From contig FJOG01000005.1 of NCBI GenBank assembly GCA_900073065.1, positions 434,001 to 498,000 on the forward strand: DNA of 64,000 bases, given 5' to 3'. Below, piece by piece: positions 22,260-34,049 of this stretch. Numbering within the stretch: the first letter of the stretch is position 1; the number at the start of each line of letters is the position of its first letter. Made by a program: the position numbers and the translations under genes. This stretch comes from Phialocephala subalpina. Lineage: Eukaryota > Ascomycota > Leotiomycetes > Helotiales > Mollisiaceae. A model generated the notes under the pieces. It was not told the origin of the DNA. It saw only the letters and a program-made list of their open reading frames with translations, and did not search any database.

Positions 22260-22832
22260 TCAATTCTGCCTGGGCTTGACAATGCCATCATGCATAATGT
22301 AGTAGACAACCGTGCTATCATCATGTTGAGTAGCTAACAGCAACCTCTTCTGTCGGTTCTTGCCACGCCATTGCTGCCCAACTGGATTCTCGTCTTCCTC
22401 TTGCTGAGACCCTTTGGGTGTTGGAGGCACAACATCGAGTGCATCAAACACGGCAGCAAATTTTGCCAAGCTCCATTTCTCTTGTAGATGACTCGGCAGT
22501 ACCCATTCCCTCTCTGGCTGATGTACGATCTTTTCACCAGTCTTATGCTCCTCCTTTATGATTTCAATCTGTTCGTCTGGATGGATGTATGCTCTCTTTG
22601 GTGGGAGGCCGGATATGATAGGTCGCGGGAGAGGATCGTTGGTCAGGGTCGAATGTGTATGGATAGTGAGAGCTGTCCAGTCATGTTGGAACTGCAGATC
22701 ATGAATAATCGTCGAGGCAAGATGATGCAGATATGCCGGGTGAGGAGAACTCTCAACATTCGATTTCGATGATTCTAAGATATCTTGGAGAGCTGACGCC
22801 GGTGGCACGTCAGTCGTGGCGGATGGTGCCAT
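22260..22832 (-). CDS. SEN15: tRNA-splicing endonuclease subunit Sen15
   Basis: A single exon of 190 codons. The N-terminal part is Ala/Ser-rich, followed by a helix (HPAYLHHLASTIIHDLQFQH) and strands of the Sen15 fold. The protein ends with the family-typical STVVYYIMHDGIVKPRQN. Sen15 is a non-catalytic structural subunit that pairs with a catalytic Sen subunit in the heterotetramer that cuts introns from pre-tRNA. An acidic insertion (SQQEEDEN) lies before the last strands. Its stop is only 42 bases from the stop of the convergent dehydrogenase gene. Its start faces the divergent DUF2985 gene across a 468-bp shared promoter region. Confidence 0.88.
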   Translation of the reverse strand: MAPSATTDVPPASALQDILESSKSNVESSPHPAYLHHLASTIIHDLQFQHDWTALTIHTHSTLTNDPLPRPIISGLPPKRAYIHPDEQIEIIKEEHKTGEKIVHQPEREWVLPSHLQEKWSLAKFAAVFDALDVVPPTPKGSQQEEDENPVGQQWRGKNRQKRLLLATQHDDSTVVYYIMHDGIVKPRQN

Positions 22833-23300
22833 TTTGTTGAGTTGGTAGCTTGGAGGTCCGTACAGTACATATCAATATTTCGTACCCTTCGTTCACGAAT
22901 GCGAAAGCGGTGCGGAACGAATCGAGCACGCGAATACGACGTTCGGCGAGTTCTCAGAACCTTAAAAAATGCGCTATCGTGACTAATTGGGACTAAAGTG
23001 GCACCAAATTTTCCCCAGCTCAGCTCCAAGACCCTGGCACTTTTAGTTGGTTGTCAACAGAAGCGGTAAATAAATCGCATCCTTCTCTCCACATTCCCAA
23101 ATCCTGATTATCAGTCAATATCAACAGCATCGAATTCTTAATTCACCATTATTCCATACGAGACTTGTTGTTGTGATTACTTCCTGGTAACGAACTGACG
23201 TCAAGCGATGCATTGATCTCATTCAAGGCGCAGTCTCAAGCCAACATAATTTCGCCTCCCGTCTAAAATCTACAGGGAGCATCGTTCAAAATCTCCCACG
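22833..23300. promoter_or_regulatory. divergent promoter region between Sen15 and the DUF2985 gene
   Basis: 468 bases between two start codons. No motif stands out. Short GC-rich CGAACG-type palindromic bits near 22890-22950 could be regulatory, but I cannot assign them. Confidence 0.4.
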
Positions 23301-24923
23301 ATGACACCCGCCACTCCTCTTGGAACGGCCCAGAATGAGGCTCCTGAACCTTTTCCAACTTTAGAGGATCCTCCATCCCCCAAAAGCCCTCGTCGAGCAT
23401 CTACCGAACATCACGAACCGACCCGACATCGTGAATCTACGACTTCTACCCTTCAGGAGCGTTTGCGGAGCGCTTCCAAGAATTTTTCAGAGTCGAGTCC
23501 TCCCACTGGCATGTGGATTGCGACTGGACAAATTGCCTCATCAGTTCCATCGTTGACAGATATCAGGAGAGGGAGTTATAGTAGTGAAGGGTGGTCAGGA
23601 GAAGGGCAGATCAGAGAGAAGGAGAGACGCGCCACACTTTCAAGACGTGGAAGCTCGCAGACTGGTGAAGAACTCCCTCGACGAAGGAGCTCAGTCAATC
23701 CAGACAGCCCAATCAGCCCAAGGGAGACGACCTCGAATCCAAATATCATCCCGGAGACGGTACCTGAAGCCAGTACCGCTGCCGAAGAGGAGAAGACTGG
23801 TTTAGCGGCCATCACTTCAGGTGTCCCATTGGGAGCAAATCAACCCACAAATTCGATGTCGGATCCTCTTGTGACAGAGAAGCGTGTGGAAAGGCCCAAG
23901 GGAGATCAACGGAGTAGCAGTGATACCAATGTTACACCTATTGCCACTGGAAAGACACAGGTGGACACACAATACAGGACAGAGCCATTCGATAATGGAT
24001 ACCAGTTCCCACCCAAACACAAGTGGACCGAATCTACTGCCATTGGACTGAAAGCTTTTTGGGGTTTCTTCCTTACACCTCTAGGCTTTCTCGTTACGAT
24101 ATACGGTCTCAACGTTGTGGCATGGGGTGGAATGTTGTTTTTGCTTCTATGCAATGCATCTCCAGCTATGTGCAAGCCTACTTGCAATGACATCAACTCA
24201 CCTCGTCGAAAGTGGATCGAATGGGATTCGCAGATTCTGAACGCTCTCTTCTGCGTCACTGGTTTCGGCCTTATTCCTTGGAGATTCCGCGACCTCTATT
24301 ACCTGCTACAATACCGCGTCATGAAGAACGAGCTCGGTCTTCGCAGATTGGCTGGCATCAATCGTGGATGGTTCAGACTCGCTGGATCCCAGAACCTTCC
24401 TGTCGAAATCGGTCCTGCTGAAGTCGAGAGTGGTGCTGAAGTCCCAGAAAGCGTCATACCATTTCCCATCTCGAAGACTCCAAATGCGCCGCTGACTGGA
24501 ATCCGCGCACCCCCAACGAAGATGTGGAAGTTGGACTTCGTGATCTGGACCATGGTTTGGAACACGTTCCTGCAAGCAGTCCTCTCTGGATTCATGTGGG
24601 GCCTGAATCGATACGATCGTCCTTCCTGGAGTACTGGTCTCTTTGTTGCTCTTGCATGTATTGTTGCCGCATGTGGTGGTATTATGAGCTTTGTTGAGGG
24701 CAAACATGTCAAGGCCGTCGAGGGTGTGCCAATCTCCGAAAAGGATCAGGAGAGATTGAAGCGTGACAGAGAACTGGGAATCAAACATTACAATAACATC
24801 AAGGACGAGGGGCCAAAAGAGGAGAAGGCGAAGGAGGGTCTCTTCAAGAGAAAACATAAGGCAGAGGCAGTAGCAGTGAATGAGAGCGCCATGGAAGAAG
24901 GCGCAGCACAAATTGGAAGGTAG
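23301..24923 (+). CDS. DUF2985 family membrane protein
   Basis: A single exon of 540 codons. The first 235 residues are disordered, rich in Ser, Pro, Thr and charged residues with many SP sites. The DUF2985 region follows (about 240-480). It contains a first hydrophobic span (FWGFFLTPLGFLVTIYGLNV), a second span (MLFLLLCNASPAMC) and WIEWDSQILNALFCVTGFGL followed by IPWRFRDLYYL, a stretch characteristic of this fungal family. Two more hydrophobic spans occur (VWNTFLQAVLSGFMWG and TGLFVALACIVAACGGIM). The C terminus is Lys/Glu-rich. The family is widespread in fungi and distantly like PLAC8 proteins; its function is unknown. The long N-terminal tail probably lies in the cytosol and may be phosphorylated. 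Confidence 0.9.
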   Translation: MTPATPLGTAQNEAPEPFPTLEDPPSPKSPRRASTEHHEPTRHRESTTSTLQERLRSASKNFSESSPPTGMWIATGQIASSVPSLTDIRRGSYSSEGWSGEGQIREKERRATLSRRGSSQTGEELPRRRSSVNPDSPISPRETTSNPNIIPETVPEASTAAEEEKTGLAAITSGVPLGANQPTNSMSDPLVTEKRVERPKGDQRSSSDTNVTPIATGKTQVDTQYRTEPFDNGYQFPPKHKWTESTAIGLKAFWGFFLTPLGFLVTIYGLNVVAWGGMLFLLLCNASPAMCKPTCNDINSPRRKWIEWDSQILNALFCVTGFGLIPWRFRDLYYLLQYRVMKNELGLRRLAGINRGWFRLAGSQNLPVEIGPAEVESGAEVPESVIPFPISKTPNAPLTGIRAPPTKMWKLDFVIWTMVWNTFLQAVLSGFMWGLNRYDRPSWSTGLFVALACIVAACGGIMSFVEGKHVKAVEGVPISEKDQERLKRDRELGIKHYNNIKDEGPKEEKAKEGLFKRKHKAEAVAVNESAMEEGAAQIGR

Positions 24924-25428
24924 TGCAAGAGTTGGCTGGTTATGATACCATTTCTGTTTTCTGTATATCTGGAGGATTGCGAGTGATACCTTGGTTGAGG
25001 GCCTATACAAATGGGCAGCGAGTTTTGAGCAACATTGACATCACAGGGTGGGCGAATTGTTAACCTACCCTACGGTTCTGGGATTGAGAGTCCGATTTGG
25101 CGTTCATCGGAGAATACTTTACTTTCGATGTAGAATGTCTGGATTAATTATAACAATTGAATCGCGATTATATCACGATCTCAGCCTCGGGTTCCTGGAA
25201 AATGTGGAGATGATGTGTCGAAGTGAGGCTGACGCCAGTGACTCGGCTGAGTGGCTGGCTGACTTAAATCCCGACTCTTTGTCACCCACGAGACCTCAAC
25301 CTTACTCGTAACAAAGAACCATCCTCATTACGACTCGACTGCAGCCTCAATCCACATCGCTGATGATTACTTCGACTTCTAGACTCTGATAACAATCTAT
25401 CATCGCTCTTCGAGAGCATACCATAACG
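24924..25428. other. intergenic region
   Basis: 3' flank of the DUF2985 gene and promoter of the transporter gene. No further gene or clear element is seen. Confidence 0.4.
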
Positions 25429-26804
25429 ATGACGACCAAAGCTCTCATCCCACTGCTGGTCAGTTTGATGCTGTTGACCGGCGTGTGCAACACCCTCCTC
25501 ACCAAGTATCAGGTACGTCCACAATAGCTCTACCATATATCCATCTGCTGACTCTTCAACAGGACAATATCTGCGTGCGAAATTGCGAAGACCCAGACCC
25601 AAAGAAACATGAACTCTTTGAACAACCCGTCATCCAAACCATCCAAATGTTCGTCGGCGAAATGGGCTCCTGGCTCTTCGTCGGCGCCTTCTACCTCTAC
25701 AAAACCTACATCTCTAAATCCTCTCCCGCAGAAGAAAATGGCTATCAACCAGTTCACACTGCCGAAAATGGAGACGATAACCATGATGCTGCAAGCATTC
25801 ATTCGACTACTCCATTAACACCGATCGCAAAGGTCATGAGTGCAGCGGAAGATAGACTCCCGTTAAAGGGATGGAAAGTCACGGTATTGAGTCTTCCGGC
25901 TATTTGCGATATCTGCGGGACGACTCTCATGAATATTGGCTTGCTGTTTGTGGTTCCTTCAATCTACCAAATGACCCGAGGAGCGTTGGTGCTTTTCGTT
26001 GGGCTATTCAGTGTCGTATTCCTCAGACGGACATTACATCTATACCAGTGGTTCGCACTCTTCACTGTCGTTGTTGGAGTCGCTATTGTCGGCCTCGCTG
26101 GAGCGATTTATAAGGATAAGGCAGCTCCGGCGGCGATGTTGATGGTTCGAGAAGCTATTTCTCTTGTTGCGAGAGAGGCGAGGACTCCGGAGGCGGTGAG
26201 GGTTATCATTGGTGTTTTGATGATTGCGGGAGCGCAGATCTTTACTGCAAGTCAGTTTGTACTGGAGGAGTATATCCTTGAGAAGTATGCGTTGGAACCA
26301 TTGAAGGTTGTTGGCTGGGAGGGACTTTTCGGGTTCTCGGTCACGCTTGCGGGGTTGCTGGTTGGGCATTTGGCGTATGGGAGGACAGCTGCTGGAAGAT
26401 TTGGATACTGGGACATCGTCGAAGGATGGAGAGAGATTACACAGTATAAGGGTATTGGTGTTTCCAGTATCCTGATCATGATCAGTATTGGGTAAGCCTC
26501 TTTTTTCAGCTCACCAAGCCCATCACTAACTTCATATAGCGGCTTCAACTTCTTCGGCTTGTCAGTCACAAGAAGTGTCAGCGCCACCGCAAGATCAACG
26601 ATCGATACATGCAGAACACTGTTTATCTGGATCGTGTCTCTGTTCCTTGGATGGGAATCATTCAAGTGGCTCCAGGTCCTCGGCTTTGCGCTATTGGTCT
26701 ACGGTACTTTCCTCTTCAATGGGCTCGTTCGTCCCCCTTTGCAGAGATGCGTGGTGAGAGATCCAGAAGAGTTGCTACCAGAAGAACCAATTGAGCATAT
26801 GTAG
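25429..26804 (+). CDS. DMT-superfamily transporter, SLC35F6-like
   Basis: Three exons: 25429-25512, 25563-26491 and 26540-26804, giving 425 residues. There are about ten hydrophobic helices. The first is ALIPLLVSLMLLTGVCNTLL, followed by the family-like TKYQ and a Cys-containing loop (NICVRNCEDPDP) encoded across the first intron. The motif LPAICDICGTTLMNIGLLFV and MTRGALVLFVGLFSVVFLRR match the EamA/nucleotide-sugar-transporter fold, as does the duplicated second half (FGLSVTRSVSATARSTIDT). Members of this group are organelle or vacuole membrane proteins with unknown cargo. A hydrophilic loop of about 60 residues lies between helices 2 and 3. The gene converges on the short-chain dehydrogenase gene. 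Confidence 0.9.
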
Positions 26805-27297
26805 AGCAGGACTGGTTTCATGACAAGATATTGAGATTATTTGAGCATGAATCGGCGTTAAGATTTGGGGTTTGGCAGCATGGTATATGGTATATGGTGC
26901 TATTTTTGAGTGCAGATAGTGTTTGTCGACGAGACAAATAGAGACATCAATTCAGCATGGCTTTGACCTGAGAGTCTCACTTAAGATCATTGTACTCTTT
27001 GTTCGGTAATTTTTCACCCTGCCGAACTTCCAAGATCCCAACCGGCACTCGGACTCAGGTCCCATTGACTGAGAATTCTCATTGTCCTAAGGACAGGATG
27101 AGTCATTCTCTATGAGCGGGACGGTCCTGCAATCCAATTTAGAAATCCAGGTCGTGATTCAGTCTCAGCGGAACAGAAATTGGTAGTAATTTATGATTTC
27201 ATCTTGTCAACCAGCGACTCTCAGCTAAACGCAGAGGGCAACAGACATTCATGCTCGCCTATTCCTTAATTCCTTCTCGCTTCCCCTTTTCTTGCAA
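26805..27297. other. intergenic region between convergent genes
   Basis: Contains the 3' flanks of two convergent genes, including a short ATGGTATATGGTATATGGTG near-repeat around 26880. No gene is supported. Confidence 0.4.
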
Positions 27298-28463
27298 TCA
27301 CAAATCGAACTTCTGCCCCACCAGCTTCTCGCTCAAGGCCCACAACCTATCGATATTCTCCTGTCCCTTGGCATGTTCCTGCTCAACAGGTCTCACTACA
27401 CAATCTTGAAGGAAACCTCCTGATTGTTCTGCTTCACGTCAGCACCCATAATCAAATCTCGAAGCTGGATTGCTTACCCTCAATCGAAGGATCCAAAGCA
27501 GCCACAAGAGCAGTAGAGCAGCCTTCCTGCAACGTCTTTGGCGCTTCCATCTCCACTTTCTTCCCGTTGGAATTCTGGTTCGCAATCTCCAATGCAGAAG
27601 TGAACATATCAGGCGTGACATGATTAGAGAGATTGGATTCCATGACCACTATCAGCATTAGTAACCTACACTCATCACTTTTCGGGGGAGAACATACATC
27701 CAGGCTGCAAAGCATAAGACTGAATACCCCTACTCTTCAACTTCTGCGCCAACCTCGCCGAAAACAACACATTCGCGGTCTTGCTCTGCGCATATCCCAA
27801 CCAAGGATTATACACCTTGCCGTCCTATCCTTCTCATCAGTACTCTCCCCTCTCTGTTGGCAAGCTCACTCACCTCAAAATTCCAATCATCAAACCTAAC
27901 ACCAGCAAGCTCAAACCCGGTACTACTCACATTCACAATCCTAGCTCCCTTCCCCGCCTCCAAAATCTTCTCCATCAACAAATTAGTCAAAAGGAAATGA
28001 CCAATATGATTACTCCCAAACTGCATCTCCACGCCCTCCTTCGTAGTCTGGAATTCGGGAATAGCCATCACGCCCGCACAATTGATCAAGATATCAATCT
28101 TCTGAACCTTCTCTTTCACATCTTGAGCAGCTTTCCGGACAGAGGTTTGATCGGCGAGATCGAGATGGATGAATGAGACGGAGATTGAAGGGTTGAGGGA
28201 TTGGATTTGGGTGATTACGGGGGTGATTTTGGATTCTGTGCGGCCGAGGAGGAGAATCGTAGACGGAGAGGCATAGGCGAGGGAGATTGCTATTTCGGCG
28301 CCGATGGATTTGAAGGAGGGGCCGGTGATGATAACTAATCTAAAGGTTAACATGTGCATAGCGTTTGAAGACGGGGGGAATGCTTGCCTGTTTTTCCTTT
28401 GAGGTTGTCGGCGAAGGTTTCGACGACTTCTTTGCCGGTTGTGCTGCGGTTGAAGGAGGGCAT
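27298..28463 (-). CDS. short-chain dehydrogenase/reductase
   Basis: Five exons on the minus strand: 28388-28463, 27874-28334, 27698-27824, 27478-27648 and 27298-27428, giving 321 residues. The cofactor loop reads VIITGPSFKSIGAE, in the position of the usual TGxxxGIG but with the second Gly replaced. The INCAGVMA motif (NNAG type), a catalytic Ser in NVSST and the YAQSK pair (YxxxK) are all present, so an active enzyme is expected. It resembles the retinol-dehydrogenase or WWOX-like fungal SDR group; cofactor and substrate are unknown. The first intron (28335-28387) starts with GC in an excellent CAG|GCAAGC context and restores LKGKTVIITG. The other introns are 49 nt each with GT-AG ends. Confidence 0.92.
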
Positions 28464-29500
28464 TGTTGCGAGATTCGATGTTTGACTTTGTTAATGTAAA
28501 CAGTCCAGGTGATATTGAGGTTGAGAAATCTGGTATTGAGAGGAGAGTGACACTTGGATGTTCTCTGATTTTGCACGAGGTGTTGATGAGATGTAGAAGA
28601 AAGATGAGACGAGACTGAAATAGAGAACAGACGTGGGGAAAGAATGAACACTTATATACTTCCCTTGTTTATCATCTCTGTGCATTCAGACGTTGGATTG
28701 AACTTCCAATCTTGCCCAAAATGGGAATTCTCAGTAAGCCTGCCTAAAATGAAATGCAGGAACGCCCGCGTCGTCGCTCCTCAGCTGACGACACAGGATG
28801 CAGTTGGCTGACCGACTGGCGGGGCTTAGGGTATTTACGGGCCCTGGTCTTAATTCCGAGGCCAGTTCTCGGAGCCGTACATCGCCTGGAAGCCATTCGC
28901 GACTTCGTTCTCGTTGAAGGCATTACCGATTGCATTGGTACTGTCGACGTGGCTGGGATAAACTCGGAGTTCCGGTATTTGAGCTAGACTCCTTTGGGCA
29001 TTCAAGTAATTCTGACCAACTCGATTGAGGCATTCACATCATCCACCAAAATCCAGATCGTCCCTTTCATCGCTTTCAGGTAAATGAAAGCTCAACGCCG
29101 TGCACACTGTCATCCAAATATTGGACCGATGAGCCATCATGCATGTCTCGGCGGCGGCGGGGAAATCGAATCGGGAATCAGCCAGGTCGAGAAGTCTCGA
29201 TGGGTTCATTTCCACGTTCATGTCACCGTGTTGACATTCGCGAGGTGCAGTCAAGATCCGAATAAGTTTCATTGTTGGAGCAGGATCATAAGGACACATA
29301 TTACGCATTTATCGATTTTAAAGCACAGGCAAATCGGCATTCCACGTTTTCTCTCCAGAAAAGAAACAGCAGTTCATTGTTGAGAGTGAGCTCAGTCACT
29401 ACTATCGTGTCAATATGATTATGACAATAGGGTATGGAGGGAAAGACCAACCTCACGGTTGTTCTTGTCCAAGATAGCCATTAATTGTCAGAATGAACCA
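28464..29500. other. intergenic region
   Basis: Promoter of the dehydrogenase gene on its left side and 3' flank of the Ser/Thr-rich gene on its right. Short open frames on both strands have no supporting features. Confidence 0.4.
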
Positions 29501-31969
29501 TCACTCATCATCAAAATTCTTGCGATTGCGATAACCCTGGTGGACCTTCTTCAGCGTCGTCGGTCCTTCACCCCCATATCCCCAAGATAGTGGGTCCCAT
29601 GAGCCAGGACCGCCATATCCTCCCCAGCCAGAAGAGGTCGTAGGAGAGACCGGGCTTTGAGCAGAAGTCCATTGACCAGAGTTGGCTCCGGTTGTTGTTC
29701 GAGTAGCTTCCTCAGAGCATGGAGTCTTGCTAACTTGGCCGCTAGATGTGGTGCTTGCAGGTGCTGGAGTTGTTGGGATGGAGGTCAAGGTTCCGATGTT
29801 GGTCTCTGAGCTGGCAAGGGACAAGGAGGATGAAGTTGAGACCACGCTGCTGGTCGTCTCAATGCTCGAAGTTAGGACTGAAGAAGGAATGGATGATTGC
29901 AGGGTGGAAGTCTCAGTCCCGATACTGATCTCGGAGCTGGTGACGAACAATGTCGTCTCCATGCTTGAAGTCGAGACCGAAGAGGGAATAGAGGATGCCG
30001 GGATGGAGGCCAAAGTGCCGACGTTGGTCTCCGAAGTGGTGAGTGAAAACGAAGTCGAAGATCGGATAGAGGAAGGAGGAGAAGACGAGGGGAATGATGT
30101 TTCGATTTCAGTGACTGTCTCGGTGGAGCTGGTAGGAGCGATAGTCTCTGAGATAATGATCGAGATGACAGAAGTGGAAGTTGATATCTGGCTTGAGGTC
30201 TCTGAACTTGTGACAGGAAGGATGAACGAGGATGGTGTTGAACCCACACCGCTTGACGATCCTGTGCTTGCAGTTGGGATGGAGGGGGTAGGAGATGTCG
30301 GAGTCGAACTTTGTGTCTCGATGGTGCTTTCAGAGCTAGTACTAATGGAGGATATCGAGGCTGGTGTCGATGCGGCTTCGCTTGTCGTCGCGGTGGATGT
30401 GATTGGAAGCGAGGAAAGGGGCGACGACGAAGTTGAGATCTCCGTCGATGTCTGTGTGGTGGTGATTGAGAGAACAGACGTGGTTGGGACCTGGCTTTCC
30501 GTAGTAGATTTGGAACTGGAAGGTGGACTCTGAAACTCTGAGCTGGACTCTGTAAACGATTGAGTCGGGGTGGATATGAACGAGGTCGATGCCGGAAGTG
30601 TCTCTGTCGCTGTGGTAGTCCCATTGCTGGCCGACGTTGATACTGCTGTGCTTGACTGAGAAGGAGTGCTGACGCTTGAGGATAGAAAGGTGCCAATTGC
30701 ACTTGATATGGAGTTGACTAGACTCTCGGAGCTTGAGGATGTTGGAACCTGGGTGATAGCAGAGCATCCTTTGACAGGGAAAGTGATCGTGGTAACGATG
30801 TTGGTGCTTGAGCTACCGGGACCATAGGAAGGCAGTGTGTATGTCGAAACCGTCTCCGAACATTGCTCGGACGTTGGCGTCGGACTCGATTGCGATGTGC
30901 TGCTGATTTGGCTTGAAGACAAAGTAGTGAAGATGCCGATAGCACTGGAAGTGGATGTCACAGAACTCGAGGAAGTGGACACCTTGTTGGTGGTAGAGCA
31001 TGCTGTAGCATTGGAAGTCATGGTGGTGACATAGTTGGTGCTTATGCCAGAGCTGAAAAAGGCCAAAGTAAAAGTCGAAACGCTACCGCCGCAGATTCCA
31101 ACTGTGGTGGTCTGAAGGACGGTAGTTTCGAGGGTCGTTGTCGATTCCAGGCTGGTGCTTTGGGTGCTTATCGTGTTCAGCGATCCCGAAACAGAGCTTG
31201 ATGAAACTCCAGTGGTTGGAAATATTGAAGAGGTCAAGGATCCTTGGATGCTGGTGAAGACGTTGGAAGTGGCGAGGGACTCTCCAGATGAGCTCTTTGG
31301 AGTCTCTGAGACGGTTAGACTCTGGCTCGAAGATCCCTGGCTGGTGATCAAGACTGATGACGACGAGAGAGATTCGATGACAGAGGTGAAGCTTTGAGGA
31401 ATAGAGACCGGCGAGGTTGCCGATCCAAGAGTTGACATTAACGGCAAGCTACTGGCAGTTCCAACAACAGATGAACTGGATGTCCTTGGTAACGTCGAGG
31501 TTTCAGTGATAGTCTCGACCGAAGTTGAGGATTCCAAAGTAGAGGTCAAGCTGCTAGGAGTGTTAACCGCAGACGATGACGGTGTCTCCGAGGCTGTTGA
31601 ACTTCTAGCAATGGACGAAGATGGTGTCAATGATGCCATAGTCGAGAAAAGAGTCACGGAGCTGGCAGTTCCAATCACAGTTGACTCTGAAGTTTGAAGA
31701 GAGGAAGGTGTGCATGAGACAGAGACAAAGATCGTTGTAGTATCGATCTCCGTGATTGCAGGTAGGCTTGAACATAGTAGGGAGGCGTAGAGAGTCGTGG
31801 TGATAGTCTCAGTGCAGCCGCAGCTAGTGGCAATACCACGGAGTGCCTTGTAAGGAGTGGCAACCACAAAGTGAGCTCTGCCTCTATATCAGCAGGTATA
31901 CCTATCAACATAGAGCGTTACTTACGTGAAGCTGACCCATGCCAGCAGGCCAATAATCTTGGACCTCAT
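29501..31969 (-). CDS. secreted Ser/Thr-rich, mucin-like cell-surface protein
   Basis: Two exons, 31926-31969 and 29501-31877, giving 806 residues. The first exon supplies a signal peptide (MRSKIIGLLAWVSFTAHFVV, likely cut near ATP). The body is more than half Ser and Thr, so it should be heavily O-glycosylated. Cys-containing modules sit in the first half: an N-terminal SCGCTETITTTLYASLLC segment, then two related modules with pattern CxxSVSTFTL or CxETVSTYTL, then TNYVTT or TNIVTT, then a second Cys. Near the C terminus is a 35- to 40-residue degenerate repeat (SSIPSSVSTSSMETT and SSIPSSVLTSSIETT). The last 70 residues are Gly/Trp/Tyr-rich and then basic. There is no C-terminal hydrophobic GPI signal, so it is probably secreted or wall-bound rather than GPI-anchored. 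The start uses the first-exon ATG; a GTG inside exon 2 is not credible. Confidence 0.82.
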
Positions 31970-34049
31970 ACCGAAGAGACCGGACGATACGATCAATGAT
32001 GCTTCAATGGGAAATGAGTGACGATGAGGCCGAGTTCCGAACTTGATTACTGGTGGAGACTTTGCCATTTCATGTGGAAGTCTTACATATAGGCATGAAT
32101 CTGTTCTCGGCTCAGGGGCAATACCATGGGCTGATGAAAATGAGCCGAGCCTGTATGCCATCTGCTGCTTGCAGATACGAAACAAGGCAGGAATCCGAGT
32201 TGGATCCAGTCACTCGAAGGCACTCCAGGAGTTTCGGCAGAAAGAGCGGGGATACTGTCGGTGATAGTGCACGAAGCCGTGTTCAATCTCAATGAAAGTG
32301 CTCATGGACAGCATATCGCAATGCACGATCGGTAATGAAGTGAGAAAATGCTCGCCTGATGATGCTTTGGCACCCCGATTTCATCGAGACGACTTACGGT
32401 TGCACAACATCCTCGCAATCGCGGGGAACAGACTCATCTGCAAGGCAAGTGAGTTGCATCTGTTCAGCTGCGCCTATGACACTGGGATCAGTATTTGATG
32501 CTGTTTGTACCTGCAGCTAAGATTTAGAGGCGGTTAGGCTGCAGATTCTGCATGACATAGTGTTTGAAAGGGAGTGTTCTTGAAGAGCAAACGGAGGAAT
32601 GAGCATGACTTTGAGAGACACGATCGAAGAGAAATGCAGAGCAGTGAAGGAGTGAAAATGATGACAATGCCACCAGAAGCTTAAGGTTGAGATGCAAAAA
32701 CTGGGTGTGTAATTTGGCTCTGAATTTTGAGTTGGATCTGGCGCTGGCCGGAAGTCCGTCTTGGGGGGCCAAAATAAAAAGATGGGAGAAAGCAGGATGT
32801 TCCCAAGACTGCCTGGTAAATGGCTCGCAAACGTGGACTGATGGGCATTGAAAGGGGGGTAATCCGTAAAGTGAAAAAAGGTGATGCTTCGGCCTGAGCC
32901 GGTTTCTTGCAGATTCCGGTTGCACAAGCGGGATATTTTCATCTATTCTCTGAATGTTCCTGCATGAGAGGCAGCCACATGTCGCTATCCGCATCTCGGG
33001 GATTGGAAAATTAGGACCCTCGATTTCTGTTTGAATATTGCAGGGCCGTCGCTTCCGAATCCGGGATCCAAGCCTCGATCCCAGTGCTCATTCCTTGTTT
33101 GCAAGCATGCCTCGTCACACCATCATTGGAGCACTGGAGCGAGACTCTGAAGTGACGTTTGGAGGTGTGGTTCAACGAATCTCGCACGCTGCGAATGCTT
33201 CAAAGCCAGCCCGACCATTCTCGGTACCATGCATGGCTGCAACTTTTGGCTGCAAAATAGTCCCAAGTTCTTTGGATCTTTAGCTAGAGAAAGATCAGAG
33301 GCCTTCTGCTGCGTGAGGTCGTGTGTGATGGAAAGGTTAATTTGATGTGAGATTTTGGTGCACAGCTGAAGAAACGTAGGTAATTGTTTGGTGCCCCTGA
33401 TTTGCACGTGAATACAGTTGAAGAGGTGGGTGATGTGCCTACTGTAGGGTAGTCAAGGGGTGTGCTTATGTGCCACGAAGAAGCTTCGAACGAGCTTAAA
33501 ACTTCCTTAAGGAGAGAATTTCACTACGCTTAGGGCTAGAACAAGTCGTGATGAGATGTAAAGCGAAAAACGTGAGTTACGGGGAACAAATTCGAGAGGC
33601 AGTCCCGCCAGCCGAAAGCTCCTCCTTTAAACGTTAAGCGAGAACCCTTTGCCGAGACGCGACTGCCATTTCTACTCAACGCAAGAATATTGAATAACCA
33701 AGAGTGATTCTGTAAGTTGAACTCGAGATCGGGAAGCCCTCGACATACGCGCTTCCCCCTACATCGAACCTCTCACATACTATCCTTCTCCTTCCCCACC
33801 TGGCCACTTGCCTCTCACAACACGGTAGATGAAGTTATCCAAGCCTGGTCCAATGAAAAAACGAAGAACTATCCCTCACACTCATTCAGCAACCGCATCC
33901 TATCAATGTCAACTCAGTATCTTCAAGCCCGTCATCACTTGAAAGCCCTCGAGTTCTCCTTCAGCCAGTCATCCACAGACGTGAGACTCTCTGTTTGCAT
34001 GTATCTGCGCCATTCTCAGGCTTTTGAGGGCATTTCTCGGTGAAATCGT
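31970..34049. other. gene-free region
   Basis: About 2.1 kb holding the promoter of the Ser/Thr-rich gene at its left side and the decayed 3' end of a BTB gene at its right. Open frames of up to about 156 codons near 32520-32990 lack splice partners, domains or credible composition. Confidence 0.4.

Noticed and set aside
32524..32994. Minus-strand frames of 141 and 156 codons
   Set aside because: Two overlapping frames on the same strand, each with unremarkable composition; no signal, motif or intron support.
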